Assembly (NCBI GenBank): GCA_946122785.1
Contig: CAMGYJ010000010.1
Span: forward strand, 10,515,467 to 10,579,466
DNA from: Linum tenue
Taxonomy: Eukaryota; Streptophyta; Magnoliopsida; Malpighiales; Linaceae
Length of the DNA: 64,000 nt
Reading direction: 5' to 3'
Of the stretch, positions 47,245 to 58,584 are shown in pieces. The position numbers and the translations under genes were made by a program. Under the pieces are notes generated by a model. The model was not told the origin of the DNA and searched no databases. It saw only the letters and a list, made by a program, of their open reading frames with translations. The first letter of the stretch is position 1, and each line of letters begins with the position of its first letter.

Positions 47245-47600
47245 TAAACTCTATGCACTCATATTTTACATAGTTTATGCCGTACTTAACAAATTTTTAA
47301 CTATTACACAAGATGCATAAAAAATTTACGCTTTTACGTTTTAGTTCACCGCTTTTCGATTTTATCCCTTTTCCACTTTTAGGTAGAATCGCGCTTTTGA
47401 TTGCATTGATTTTGCCTATTAAAAAATGAGAAAAGTATATTTCGAGGGCTAAAATTGAAAAAAACAATGTAAATAAGCAAACGACGTCGTGTTGTTGGGA
47501 AGACGGGGCCGCCGCCTGGGCCTAGCTGGTGGCTTGGTGAGGAAGGCGGAGGGAGGGGGGCGGAATTAGGAAAACTGGAAAAGAGGAAGAAATCAGAAAT
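47245..47600. other. Distal hAT flank and SMG7 upstream region
   Basis: AT-rich to about 47400, with TAGAATCGCGC at 47384 as a possible hAT end, then a GC-rich tract (CGGGGCCGCCGCCTGGG at about 47504) just before the SMG7 leader. No gene seen. Confidence 0.4.
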
Positions 47601-48959
47601 CTCATTGAATGTGTTGATAGATAGATAACACAATCACTTATACCTCTTCCTCTCCTCTTATTTTCCCCTTTTCATCCCTCGGTTTCTCTCTCTATTTTCC
47701 CCTTCTACCAAACAATACTATACGAAAGACTAACCCTAACTTCCCCCCTTTTGTGATGATTTTATCTGATTGGAGTAGATCTCATTGGGTTCTAATACCG
47801 TCGTCAGGTGCGTTCTCTTACTCTCCGTCCCTTGTTTTCCTCCTTCGAAGAATGTTTCTTGGCTTGCTGAATTTCTCGCTTGTGATAATTGAAAATCTGA
47901 GGTCTGCTGATTGATAGTTTCTGAGCGGAGTACGTTGTTGGTGTCGCGTTAGCGGATCAGCCGACATTTTGAATGTTTCTGCAGCTGCTCTTTTTTTTTT
48001 ATTTGTTTGATGATTTTCTGTTTGGATGTCGTGAATTCCTCCGTGGAGGCGACTGGAGACGATTTTATTGGAAAGAGGATGTTCTTACCTTTCCCCAATT
48101 GCTCTTAGTTTGTTCCCTTGGATTTCCTCCCCTGTGTTGGAACCTGTTCTTTCTGATGCGCTGACATGCGAAATTGGAAGGTATCGGTAGTCTTAAGTTG
48201 CACCGATGGTGTTTTTATGAATGGAGATTGGAGTAATTGGTGGCCTTTCTCTAATTCTTGTTTTCATAATGGGGTTATTAGATGTTGTGAGTGAATTTGG
48301 AGTTTTGTACGTGTAATAGAAAGCTGACCCCATTGCTAGAATGGAGTTCCGTGCGCTAGTTTAATATCTGCGTTATTATTTGGAATTGTTAGAAGGGTAA
48401 CTTCACTTTTCTGTATCCTCGAGCTGGTTTGATGCCTACACTGGACTCCTGTCTTGTGGGTCTTTGGCGGATGAGTTGTGTGAAGTTGTGGTAATTGTTT
48501 TGGCAGTTTCTAATACGCTAGCAGGAGAAGTTTTTGTAAATTAAGCACCAACTTCATAAAAGGAAAAACAAGAGAACATGAAGCGGATTGGGGGATGTAT
48601 GGCAGCCATCTCTGTGTAGTGATGTTTTGATTTGTGTTCTCATTCCTGGTCATTTGCAGCAGGCGCTCTTTGGCCCCTTATTTCCTGTGATTTGCAGCAG
48701 AGGCAGAACACCTTGTCATTTACTGCCTAATGTCAATAATGCGTGTTTGATGCTTTTGTTTCATTGTTATAACTGATCTGAACTTTGTTTTTGCTGTGTT
48801 ATCTAAACTCTGTTTGCTGCCTTTTTTGTCTTGATTAATTTATTCCAAATCTCATGACTGGATACTATATCACATTAGTTAAAGACCCTTCTTGGTAATG
48901 TTTTTGGATATTCTTCAGATTGAAGGCAATAGCAAGTGGCCCAATATAATTGATGGACA
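47601..48959 (+). promoter_or_regulatory. SMG7 leader: CT-rich first exon and long 5' UTR intron
   Basis: A CT-rich stretch (CTCTTCCTCTCCTC, TTTCTCTCTC, 47643-47695) looks like a leader exon. It ends at CGTCAG|GTGCGT (47807). The next exon starts after TTCTTCAG at 48919 and holds the start codon. The 1.1-kb intron between contains no other coding signal. Confidence 0.55.
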
Positions 48960-48979
48960 ATGATTGTGCAGATGGATAA
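48953..48979 (+). promoter_or_regulatory. Short upstream ORF overlapping the SMG7 start
   Basis: ATGGACAATGATTGTGCAGA begins an 8-codon frame ending TAA at 48977-48979. It overlaps the main ATG (48960) in another frame and also covers the in-frame ATG at 48972. It ends just before the ATG at 48981, so scanning ribosomes would meet it first. Confidence 0.5.
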
Positions 48980-51900
48980 AATGTCTGCTCCTCCTTCTCG
49001 GGATCGTGCTCAATGTCTGTATGAGAAGGTAGACTTGTGGATATATTTGTGCATGCTGGTTTTTTTTATAAATATTATTCGTTTGTTTATTAAGTGCTTT
49101 GCTATCTTCGAACATTGAGTTGGAGAACAAACGAAGGAGGTCAGCTCAGGCACGGGTTCCATATGATCCCAATGCATGGCAACAAATGCGCGAGAACTAT
49201 GAAGCTATAATTCTTGAGGATCATGGTTTTTCCGAGCAGCACAACATAGAATATGTGTTGTGGCAATTGCACTATAGGCGTATTGAGGAACTGAGAGCTC
49301 ACTATAATGCTGCCCTTAATGTTGCTGGCTCAAACTCATCTAAGGTTCCTACCCGCCCTGATCGTGTCTCAATTACAATTTAAAACATTTCTTTCTGAAG
49401 CAACTGGGTTTTATCATGACCTGATTTTGAAAATCAGAGCCAAGTATGGGCTTCCCCTGGGTTTCTTCTCAGATGGCAGGGATGGCAGAGTTGTTATGGA
49501 GAAAGATGAGAAGAAATCTCCTGATATCAAGAAAGGATTGATTTCTTGCCACCGGTGTTTGATATACCTGGGTGATCTTGGGAGGTACAAAGGACTATAT
49601 GGAGATGGTGATGCTAAAACACGCGAGTATGCTGCTGCTTCGAGTTACTACTTGCAGGCTGCATCTCTTTGGCCATCAAGTGGCAATCCACATCACCAGG
49701 TTGAATTTGGATGACTAGTTTTTGTTTGATATGCTAGGTCTATTTTCGAGGCTATGATTTTGATGAACGTTGAATATTTTTTTAGCTTGCTATTGTGGCA
49801 TCATATTCTGGTGATAAGGTGGGGGCAGTGTACCGTTACTTTAGGAGCCTGGCAGTTGATAATCCTTTTATGACAGCACGAGATAGTCTGATTGTTGCTT
49901 TTGAGAAGGTATCTTCTTTTTCCTCTACTATGACAGCATGTTTCTAAGCTGTGCTGAAGTCTTGGATACACATGGCTTTAGAGAGTGTGCAGCCATTTGT
50001 TTGTGGCCTTTCTTGTGAGATGTAAAGGGGAGCCAAAAGGTGGATCTAAAATTCCATGTGTTGAAGCTGATGGTTCCAGGGAGAAGGAAACTGATGTTAA
50101 TGAGATTCGTAAATTATTTTGCATTCGATTTATCCGTCTAAATGGCATTCTTTTCACCCGCACGAGGTAATTCATTTTTCACATTGTCAGTTACCATTCT
50201 TAGTTTGTATAGCTTTTCCAGTAAACTTAGTATATGATCGGATGTGTAGCTTGGAGACATTTACAGAACTTCTCGCATCAGTCAGTAGCACTTTCCTTGA
50301 GCTTCTATCCTCTGTTCCGGAAGGGAAGTCAAATTTTGGAGCAGACACTGTTGATAATGGACTTTTTATTGTTAGATTAGTCTCTATCCTTGTATTCACT
50401 GTTCATAATGTTAAGAAAGAGGCTGAAGGTCAGAGTTATGCAGAGATTGTGCAGTGTGTTGTTCTTCTTCAGAATGCATTTACTGCTGCTTTCGAGTTAA
50501 TGGGACATGTATTGGAGAGGTGCGAGCAACTTAATGATCCTTCTTCAAGTTACTTGTTACCTGGAATTCTGGTATTTGCGGAGTGGTTGGCATGTTGCTC
50601 TGATATTGATGGAAGTGGTGATGCAGATGAGAAAATGGTTGCCATAAGGTCCAAATTTTGGAGGTGCTGTATAGCTTTCATGAACAAGATCTTGTTCTTT
50701 TTGCCAATATCCCTTGATGATAATGAAGACGATACGTGCTTCAATAACATGATCCGGTATGAAGATGGGGAATCTTGGAACATGCTTGCTTTATGGGAAG
50801 ACTTAGAGTTGAGAGGGTTTTTGCCATTTGTCCCTGCACAATCCATTTTGGACTTCTCCAGGAAATACCAATTTGCAACTGACGGTTCTCAGGAAAGGAT
50901 GGCTCGCATTAAGAGGGTTCTTGCTGCAGGGAAGGCATTAGCAAACCTGGTGAAGGTTGACCAGAAACCAGCCTCCTTTGATTCTAAGATGAAGAAATTC
51001 GTTATAGGTGTTGTGCCTCTTGTTTCTGGTGATGATGCCTTGTTCAACGCTGATTCTGGAATGTCAAAAGCAACTAACTTGATACAGGAATATAGTCCTG
51101 AGGAAGCTATCAGTTTTGGAGCCTTGAATACAAACCCCCAGCGATGTGTGGAAGGAGAAGAGGACGACGAAGTAATTGTTTTCAAGCCCTTGGTGACTGA
51201 AAAGCAAAATGGTGGTTTAAACCCAAAGCCTACTCCTCACGAGAGCTCAAGGCCCATTAGAAACCTTTCTGCTGCTGATCCACAATTTTGTGGTGGCTCT
51301 GTCTCTGCCGCGATCGATAATGAGCTCATTCCTGCTGCTTTCAACGGACATCCTCAAATATCAACATCTGCAGGTGTAGTTGGCACTCAGCATCTATCAG
51401 CAATCCATCCTCCATCTACTTCAAAGTGGCCGAGGGAGGAAGCTGCGCTGCTTGCTAATAGCATGAAAAGTGTCAGGTTCAGGGAGAATGGGCACGCAGC
51501 TGGCTATGAGATGCAGAAAGATTTCCGTGTAGCCCATTTGCCAGTGTCTACCTCCGTTCCAATGCAACCACCACCTGTGAATTTTGGTACTACTGGCATG
51601 ATCTCGAATAAAATAAAAGTTCCATATGCAACCATTCTGTCCAAGGTTGATACTATTAATTCTTCTGGAATGTACCCTGAAAGTTTTGATGTGCAGGCAT
51701 TAGCTGGCATGGAAAATGGTTTTAGGAGGAGCCCTATAAGCCGGCCTGTGAGGCATCTTGGCCCTCCACCTGGTTTTACTTCTGCCCCACCGAAGCAGGT
51801 GACTGAATCTTTTTCTGGTTTAGATTTGACTACCGAGAATCCTCTAGCAGATGATTATAGCTGGTTGGATGGCTATCATTTGCCGTCTTCAACCAAAACC

Positions 51901-52197
51901 TCAAGGTTTAGTGGTTCAACCAGTCTCTCTTCCTATCCCACACTTCAATATGCCAGCATCAATAATGGATCAACAGGGGCAGACAACTTTCCATTCCCTG
52001 CAAAGCAGCTGCCAGGATCTTAGGTACAGTTGGAGCAGGAAACAGGTTGGGAGAATTTTCAGGCTTTTGAGAATTTAAGAGCCCAGCAACAGCAGCATCT
52101 GCAGCAACAACAACTCTTGAATGGAAATCAGCAATTTACGACAACGCATGTGCAGTTTGATGGACACTCCATGTGGAACGGGCGCTATATCGTGTGA
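48960..52197 (+). pseudogene. SMG7: SMG7 (EST1-type nonsense-mediated decay factor), damaged copy
   Basis: The family is unmistakable: start MIVQMDKMSAPPSRDRAQ, the 14-3-3-like domain (ELENKRRRSAQARVPYDPNA, TFLSEATGFYHDLILKIRAK, AASSYYLQAASLWPSSGNPH), helical repeats, and the tail signature PVRHLGPPPGF and NPLADDYSWLDGY. Exons: 48960-49028, about 49111/49120-49699, 49796-49908, about 49982-50166, 50250-52197. SMG7 binds phosphorylated UPF1 and directs mRNA to decay. Three lesions are seen. The acceptor before NIELENK reads TTCG instead of AG; the next AG (49119) would save the frame with loss of Asn-Ile-Glu. About 8 nt are missing at about 49372, shifting the frame within RPDRV..LQFKTF. An in-frame TAG (52021) lies 57 codons before the expected end GRYIV. 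The start of the exon at 49982 also lacks the usual NRQ..Y segment. The 590-codon last exon is otherwise open, so decay is recent or the assembly has errors. Confidence 0.8.
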
Positions 52198-53960
52198 GAT
52201 TGGTGTGAAGCAGATATGGGGAAGATGAAAAGTTTGGAACTCCAGGTGGATATGCCTAAGGGTGGTTTTATGGGCTTTCTTTCTTGAAGTTGCTATGAAC
52301 TGATCTCTTTTCTTAAGAAGGTTCTAAGAATTGGCTTTCGTGAATCTTGCAGTATCCTTTTGCTACCGAGTGTGCACTCCGACTTTGCAGCTGTATCAAA
52401 TTTCCAATTTCAATTTTTGTTGGAGGATGGGTGGCCTTGGCTCCTTGCTTGGCTCTTGCCACTAGACAGGTGTGTTTTATTCCATCTTTCACTGGTATAC
52501 AATTCAAATGGTATTGAGCTGTGGTTTGGATCTTCTGACTTTTATGTCAATGTATACTTATCTTGGGATCCTTTCTGTTTTTATATCTCTCCTTTATATT
52601 ACCAAGCCACAAGCGGATTAGGATAATTTTCAATATTTTTGTTTTCATGAAGTACCATTTGCTTGTATCTGGCTGCATGGAACCAACTGCCATCTTTCTC
52701 CAACACTTCTGTTTTAAAGATAAACTTGCTTGAATGGCCCTGAAATGTTTTTTCGTTGCAGCTTATGTGTAGCTTCTGGTGGACGGTTTGTGGTTATCAT
52801 CTTTTTGTTACCTTTATATATTCATATAGGAAACTCTTGATTTTTTGGGGTGGCTTCATTAGAATATATTGTAAGGGGTCCTGGGTAGATTTGTATGAAT
52901 AACTCTTGTCCTCTATTGATATCACTCAGAAATAAAAAAAATATTCATATAGGAAAACGATTGAATGACCATGAAAAGATGAATTCTTGCAGTCTATGGG
53001 TTGTCGCCGCATTATCCATTTGTTTATTTTAGATTTCAAAATTTGCTTGTTACACTGTATTGAGTTTGTTCTATTACGGATCTTGATAGGTTTTGCTGAT
53101 CTATCTGCCAGGAGAAGACAAATATTTGCAACATCGTCTATGAAATGGAACTTTCAAGAAGTAGAAGCCTTATTTGGTTACTTGGGTTTGGAGATAGAGT
53201 CGAGCTAATAAGATCAGTTTGAACGTTGGGCCTAATATTTGGAAGGAAGAATTGGTGAGATAAAAACCACGTGGTTTCCCTTCTACGCCAAACTGTTGGG
53301 CTGCTCTAGGTAGTTGTCTAAGGTGCTGGATTGTATCATCTTGACAACTGAATTTGGGACATGGCGAATGTGAGTGGAATCTTTGGCATGTCGCTTTCAG
53401 ATCTCCAAATACTGGATGGGTGCCTAGGTATGTCCTCAATATCGCAAGTTTGTCTGTGGCATGGTGAAGAATGGTGGAAGCCTGATCGTATGTTGAGGTC
53501 CGGGGAGTTAATTATATGTACCATTTCCCCCTTTGTGTAGTGGGATTTATAGCTCAATGTGGAGGGGTGGCTTTTGAATATGCGTGTGCGGGACTGTCGT
53601 AGTACCCACGACTTCCTGGAATAAAAGGCGTCTGGAGATATGGTTATGCCAGGGGAATGGTTTCTCTCTGGAGTGTCGGTATTACGTTATTTTGTTGATG
53701 GGTCTAGTAGATTTCCTTATGTATAAGTGTCTGTTTACAACTGATGTACAACTTATTATGTTGGGGGACAGTTCTGATTTCAGTTGTGTAATTTCTGTTT
53801 GCATAGCTGCTGGCAGTCTGATAAGAGACCTTTCTCTTGGTGCTCCGTTTGTTGTGGTTGGTATCTAATTGTGGTTCTTGTTTTTGTTTTTCTTGTTGTT
53901 CGAAGTTATATACAGATGGTGATGGGTTAAGTGCCAATGAATTTGCAGTTTATCAGGCTT
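52198..53960 (+). other. SMG7 3' UTR region with candidate introns
   Basis: No coding frame continues. Two good intron candidates occur after the stop: 52246-52352 (CCAG|GTGGAT ... CTTGCAG) and 52470-52761 (ACAG|GTGTGT ... CGTTGCAG), with another acceptor at 52991 (TTCTTGCAG). Introns downstream of the stop would make the transcript a target of the decay pathway SMG7 serves. Splicing is inferred only from the sites. Confidence 0.5.
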
Positions 53961-53978
53961 AGTTAGGCCTTAGGCTTT

Positions 53979-54279
53979 GGAAAAAATCCAAAACTACCAC
54001 TGTTAATTTTTTTTACAAAAATACCACCCATTCCCAAGAATTTCACAAAATATCACCGTTTTTAAAAACCGCACCTCTAAAGGGCGGTTAATATAGAAAC
54101 CGCGGAGGCGTGGTTGCATGTGCCACCACATGGAGGCGTGTTTTGACAGCTACGAAGGGTCAAACTGCCCCTTGTCCGCGCGGTTTGACTGAGAATCGCG
54201 CCTTTGATGCGCTGTTTATGGGGAATGGTGGTATTTTTGGAATTTTTTAAAAAACAGTGGTAGTTTTGAATTTTTTTCC
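53979..54279. mobile_element. 301-bp MITE with about 55-bp inverted ends, Mutator-like
   Basis: The left end GGAAAAAATCCAAAACTACC and the inverted right end GGAAAAAAATTCAAAACTAC match for about 55 bp through AATACCACC and ATTCCC. The flanking 9-mers TTAGGCTTT and TTATGCTTT (53970-53978, 54280-54288) differ at one base. The centre is GC-rich with CGCGG and GCGCC tracts. Confidence 0.85.
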
Positions 54280-54288
54280 TTATGCTTT

Positions 54289-55174
54289 AGGCTCTTGCTT
54301 GGGGAGTTTTGAGCTCTTAAATGATTCTGCTGCGTTCGTATGGCTTTTTTTTATGGTATAGCTGAGTTCGTATGGTCATTGCAAGATGATATACTTAGTT
54401 GTGCCCTCCGGTTTTCGAGTTCGAAGGCAAGTTCATGGGTTTCCTTACGGTGATTGGCTGGCTAGTACACTGTTTAGGCTAGTAGGTTCATTAGAAGTTC
54501 AGAATTGTTACCTTGGAAAATTTCACGTGTCTGCATTGCCTTGATGTTTGTCGGAGCAGAGTAGGAGCAGGAGCAGTTGGAATTTAGAATAGAGCGCCAT
54601 TTGACACTCTTTTCTATTAAGGATGTTATTAATCGCTTGCAGTCGTGCACAATTACGTAGAAAATATATAATGTGAGGTTGAGTATGTAATAATTTTTTG
54701 AAAATAAATATTCATAATGCAAATTATGAGAGATGTTAAGATACTGAGCGAAAAAATTGTTTATGATTCTTTACTTTGCTTATTGTAGTAAGTGCTTGTT
54801 CAACACTAATAGCAACATACACAACTAAACTCACTTACATAATACATGAAATAAAAGTTAAATAGAGACCCTAATACATTACTTTTGGTAAAATTATCTA
54901 CAATAATATGGAAATATTGTATTCAATCCACAATCAAATTAATAAATGTACTCTACATTGTTTTGGGTCAAGATGGTGTAGATGGCCCACCTTGACATCA
55001 AGTGGCTTCGTTATTGATCATGCACTAGGGTTGTAGATGAGTCGGGTGGTTCAGATTTAGTCATTTTAACCATCCGACTCAGACACTATGGTTTTGAAAA
55101 TACCAAATTCAAACTCACACAAAAAATTTAGAACCCTACTATTTTTTTAAAGTTAAGTTGGGTTGGGATGATAC
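54289..55174. other. AT-rich intergenic sequence
   Basis: No gene. The minus-strand ORF at 54474-54722 has no family features. Confidence 0.4.
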
Positions 55175-55183
55175 TTTTAATTA

Positions 55184-55521
55184 GTATAAACACTAATTAT
55201 TAGCTAACCTTTCATGCATTCTTTTTTATTAGCCAAACCTATTAAATTTATAATAATTAGTCAAATGTTAACTTACTGTTAGCAATTTTGTTAGTAATAT
55301 TGATTTAACAACATGATACTGACTGGGAAGTGGCACATGGAAGTCAACATTCCCAAATTTTAGTATTATAACTAATAAAAAGCTACCAACTTATTATCGA
55401 TAACATAAAATGGCTAATATTTTGATCCATTACAAAATATTTGACTAATTATTAGAAATTCAATAGGTTTGGCTAATAAAAAGAATGCGAAAAAGGTTTT
55501 GCTAATAATTAGTGTTCACCC
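55184..55521. mobile_element. 338-bp MITE with perfect 9-bp duplication TTTTAATTA
   Basis: Long inverted arms: left GTATAAACACTAATTATTAG, inverted right GGGTGAACACTAATTATTAG. The match continues through ATTAGCCAAACCTATT and AATAATTAGTCAAAT (about 90 bp). The 9-bp duplications are 55175-55183 and 55522-55530. There is no ORF. Confidence 0.88.
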
Positions 55522-55633
55522 TTTTAATTAAAAATCCAATCCAACGCGTAAAAAGACAAATATTCTACACCCCCAAATATTATATAAATAATTAAACTTT
55601 TAGGCAAATAAATCGAGCGAAATGTATCAAAAT

Positions 55634-56351
55634 CAGTGTTATTAAAGCCGAGCCGAGCCGCTCGGCCCGACCGGTAAAACCGCCACCCGGTCACAAAACC
55701 GGCTAAGCACAGTCTAAAAGCCGCTCCGGTTTTATGTAGCTGTTGGCGAGCGGTCGAGGCGGTTAACCGTTCGAGCCGATTGAGCCGCTCGTCCGGTTTT
55801 TGCCATTCAGCCACTAAATTTAATTAAAAATTGCAAAAAATTAAAAATTGAAATAATCCAAAAATGTAGTGCTCTCAAACTGAATCTTTATTCTCATTTC
55901 ACAATTTCGAAGGAAAGAGATGAGCTCTGATTAAGAAATGTCCTCTATTTATACTGATAACGTTTATTAGGTGCCGGTTAGGGGTGGCATTTTGGTTATT
56001 TTGGTTATAACCGATCAGCCGGTTATCGGTTAACCGAAATAACCACTCCCCCTACCGAAAACCGCCCGAAATAGGCTTCGGTTTCTCGGTTATCGGTTAA
56101 CTGACCCACTTTTAAGACCAAAAACCTTTTCGTCTAGCCTGCGATAACCGACCGAAGTTCGGTTATTTCGGTTACCGGTTAGTGGATAACCAGCCGGTTA
56201 TCGGTTTAACCGGCCGGTTAACGGTAACTGAACTGCCACCCCTAGTACCGGTTCTCTAATGGTTTTTAAACGGTCTAAAACCGGTTGGACCACTAAAGTG
56301 CAAGTCGTTCGCATTACCGGATCATGCTCCGGTTCGGTTCTGACAACATTG
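55634..56351. mobile_element. hAT-type MITE with perfect 8-bp duplication ATCAAAAT
   Basis: Ends CAGTGTTATTAAAGCCGA and, inverted, CAATGTTGTCAGAACCGA. The duplications are at 55626-55633 and 56352-56359. It is GC-rich with GCCGAGCCGAGCCGCTCGG and CGGTT repeats. Another hAT MITE (55979-56244) is inserted in it, so its own length is about 450 bp. Confidence 0.88.
55979..56244. mobile_element. 266-bp hAT-type MITE nested in the previous one
   Basis: Ends TAGGGGTGGCATTTTGG and, inverted, TAGGGGTGGCAGTTCAG. The flanking 8-mers GTGCCGGT (55971-55978) and GTACCGGT (56245-56252) differ at one base. The inside consists of repeated GGTTATCGGTTAACCG strings on both strands. Confidence 0.88.
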
Positions 56352-56479
56352 ATCAAAATGCATAAATAGTATTTGCATTTTAATGAAATACAATTTGCTT
56401 GAAAAAAGTCTTGTTTTTCTCACAAATATTTGTCAAAATAAACTAAAACGATTATAAGTGAACGCATTCATAATGTATT

Positions 56480-57566
56480 GGATTTTGCTACGGTGACATG
56501 CATGTCACGGTGACATGCACTTTTCGGTCGACCTCATATAGGATCAGGTCGACCTAATCAGTTGTTTCAGTGTACAAACAGTTTCATAGTGTCTACTTTG
56601 GAGATTCATATCTTACAATTGGCTAGATGGAAATTGGAGATTAAAGGCTTGTTTTGAAGCTGAAGTGTCCCTCTACACATTAAAGTACTTGGGAGCTCAA
56701 TAGAAAGTCCAGAAGATCATTTTTGAACCTGACCAAAAGGCTATGCCAAAACTGGGAAACTGCCCGAAAATGGCTAAGTCTGGCAACGTGTTTGTCAAGC
56801 CTACTTTGGAGCTCAATTTGACAAGCATGGATCCGAGTCAAGTCCAGGGGCCTTTACCACGTTAAATTACGTATTTTTTTATACAAAGGCAAGACATTGA
56901 ATGAAAGATTGAATATCTTTAAGGCTTCAAACAAAAGGCTCGAAGTTGCTACGAAGGCTGTTTTTCTGGCAGCTTGCTTGTGCTCGAAGTCTGCCAGAAA
57001 AACAGTCTTCATAGCAACTTCGACCCTTTTGTTTGAAGCCTTAAAGATATCCAATCTTTCATCCAATTCCTTGAATTTGTATAAAAACATACCTAATTTA
57101 ACGTGGTAGAGGCTCCTGGACTCGACTCGCATTCATGCTTGTCGAATTGAGCTCAAAAATAGGCTTAACAAACACGTTTCCAGACTTAGACATTTCTAGG
57201 CAGTTTCCCAGTTTTGGCATAGCCTTTTGATGAGGTTCAAAAATGGTCTTCTGGACTTCCTATCGAGCTCTCAATCACTTCAATATGTAGAGGGACACTC
57301 CAGCTTCAAAACAAGTCATTAGTCTTCAATTTCCATCTAGCCAATTGTATGATATGAATATCCAAAGTAGGCACCATGAACTGTTTTTACACTGAAACAA
57401 CATATTAGGTCGACCGGATCCTATATGAGGTCGACCGAATCCTAAATGAGGTCGACCGGATCCTATATGAGGTCGACCGAATTCTATATGAGGTCGACCT
57501 AATCCTAACTGAGGTCGACCGGAAAGTGCAAGTCACCGTGACATGCATGTCACCGTAGGCACACCC
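56480..57566. mobile_element. 1087-bp foldback element with perfect 9-bp duplication TAATGTATT
   Basis: Almost the whole length is one inverted repeat. The left arm (TACGGTGACATGCATGTCAC ... GGCTTCAAACAAAAGGCTCG) pairs with the right arm (GACCCTTTTGTTTGAAGCC ... GTGACATGCATGTCACCGTA) around a short centre at about 56985. The duplications are at 56471-56479 and 57567-57575. The right arm contains about five copies of GAGGTCGACCGGATCCTATA-type units, the left only two. No transposase. The size of the duplication suggests a Mutator-like mobiliser. Confidence 0.92.
57408..57523. repeat. Tandem GGTCGACC units of about 22 bp in the foldback right arm
   Basis: The unit AGGTCGACCGGATCCTATATG recurs about five times with small changes (AAT for GAT, AAATG for ATATG, TAATCC). 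The unit contains the palindrome GGTCGACC. The matching left arm region (56528-56556) has only two. Confidence 0.85.
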
Positions 57567-57585
57567 TAATGTATTATTCTTCTAA

Positions 57586-57996
57586 AGGTGGCGTCTTCGG
57601 TGCACTCACTTTTTTGGGTGCATTCAGTGCACTCGCTTCATAACCGTCATTTTAAACATGAGATTTATGTCAAAATGATGTCAATCATCACTTATGACGT
57701 GATGAACAATAACGCACTTGAATTTGCACAAAAACCATTAAAGATTTACATTAATTTGAAGGATTTAGAGTTTAGAGATTTAGGGGTAGGGTTTACAATT
57801 TGGGGTTTCGGGATAGAACTCAAAATTGGAGGTCTAGAGCTTAGGGTAATCCGCTAATTAGTTGTTATCATATGTTATATAATCATATTACACTAATTCT
57901 ACAAATTAAAATTCAAAATCCGACACCTTAAGACTAGTTTTTGAGTTGGGTGCATTGAACACACTCATTTTAGTGAGTGCACCAAAGTAGTCACCT
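57586..57996. mobile_element. 411-bp MITE with 9-bp duplication TTCTTCTAA
   Basis: Ends AGGTGGCGTCTTCGGTGCAC and, inverted, GGTGACTACTTTGGTGCACT, both continuing CACT and then GTGCATT/GTTCAATGCACCC. The duplications are at 57577-57585 and 57997-58005. The left duplication starts one base after that of the foldback element, so the two elements nearly abut. Confidence 0.82.
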
Positions 57997-58005
57997 TCTT
58001 CTAAA

Positions 58006-58470
58006 ATTGTACACTAAAAAAATTATGTTAATTGTAGCCTATATTAAATACACGTCTAAATTTTAAGGAGAAGAATTCATTACGTTAGAGAAATCACAAG
58101 AGAAAAATATGATAAAATATCTTAAATTTATTACAAACATATTTTGGATACGAACATTTGTGATAATAGTTGGAACACGGGTTGAGTCGGATTCTACAGG
58201 CTGCGTAACCCAAAATCCTCACCCAACCAAATAGAGGCGGGTTGTACAAAATAAAACTCTCACCCAACCTTGAATCTTAATTTTAGCAATAAATACAGGT
58301 GGGTTGGGTCAGGTTGGACAGGTGGGTCGATTTGCGAGTTGTTTTGTTCACGCCCATCGTGCACCAAAACAAGCTACGAGCATTTGCAGGTTTTTTCTTT
58401 GTACAGATCTCTAGGTCTTCGGGTGAAAGAGCAAGAGTTGGAACGATGTCGTCTGACCGAGAGCTAGGAA
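58006..58470. other. Intergenic, no gene
   Basis: Short tracts such as GGGTTGGGTCAGGTTGG resemble transposon-end sequence, but I could not define an element. Confidence 0.35.
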
Positions 58471-58478
58471 CCTAGGAT

Positions 58479-58576
58479 CAGAGGCGGAGCTAGCATGGAG
58501 TAAGGGGGTTACATGAAAAGGCCATGTCATATTTTAAGTGACAACTCCCTAATATCAAGTTCTGGCTACACCACTG
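58479..58576. mobile_element. 98-bp hAT-type MITE
   Basis: It starts CAGAGGCGGAGCTAGC and ends, inverted, CAGTGGTGTAGCCAGA, matching the common plant hAT MITE end CAGTGGCGGAGCCAG. The flanking 8-mers CCTAGGAT (58471-58478) and CCTAGGAA (58577-58584) differ at one base. Confidence 0.8.
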
Positions 58577-58584
58577 CCTAGGAA

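Noticed and set aside
29575..47395. TAGAATCG strings as the two ends of the hAT transposon
   Set aside because: They are in the same orientation instead of inverted, and no 8-bp duplication could be matched, so the ends remain open.
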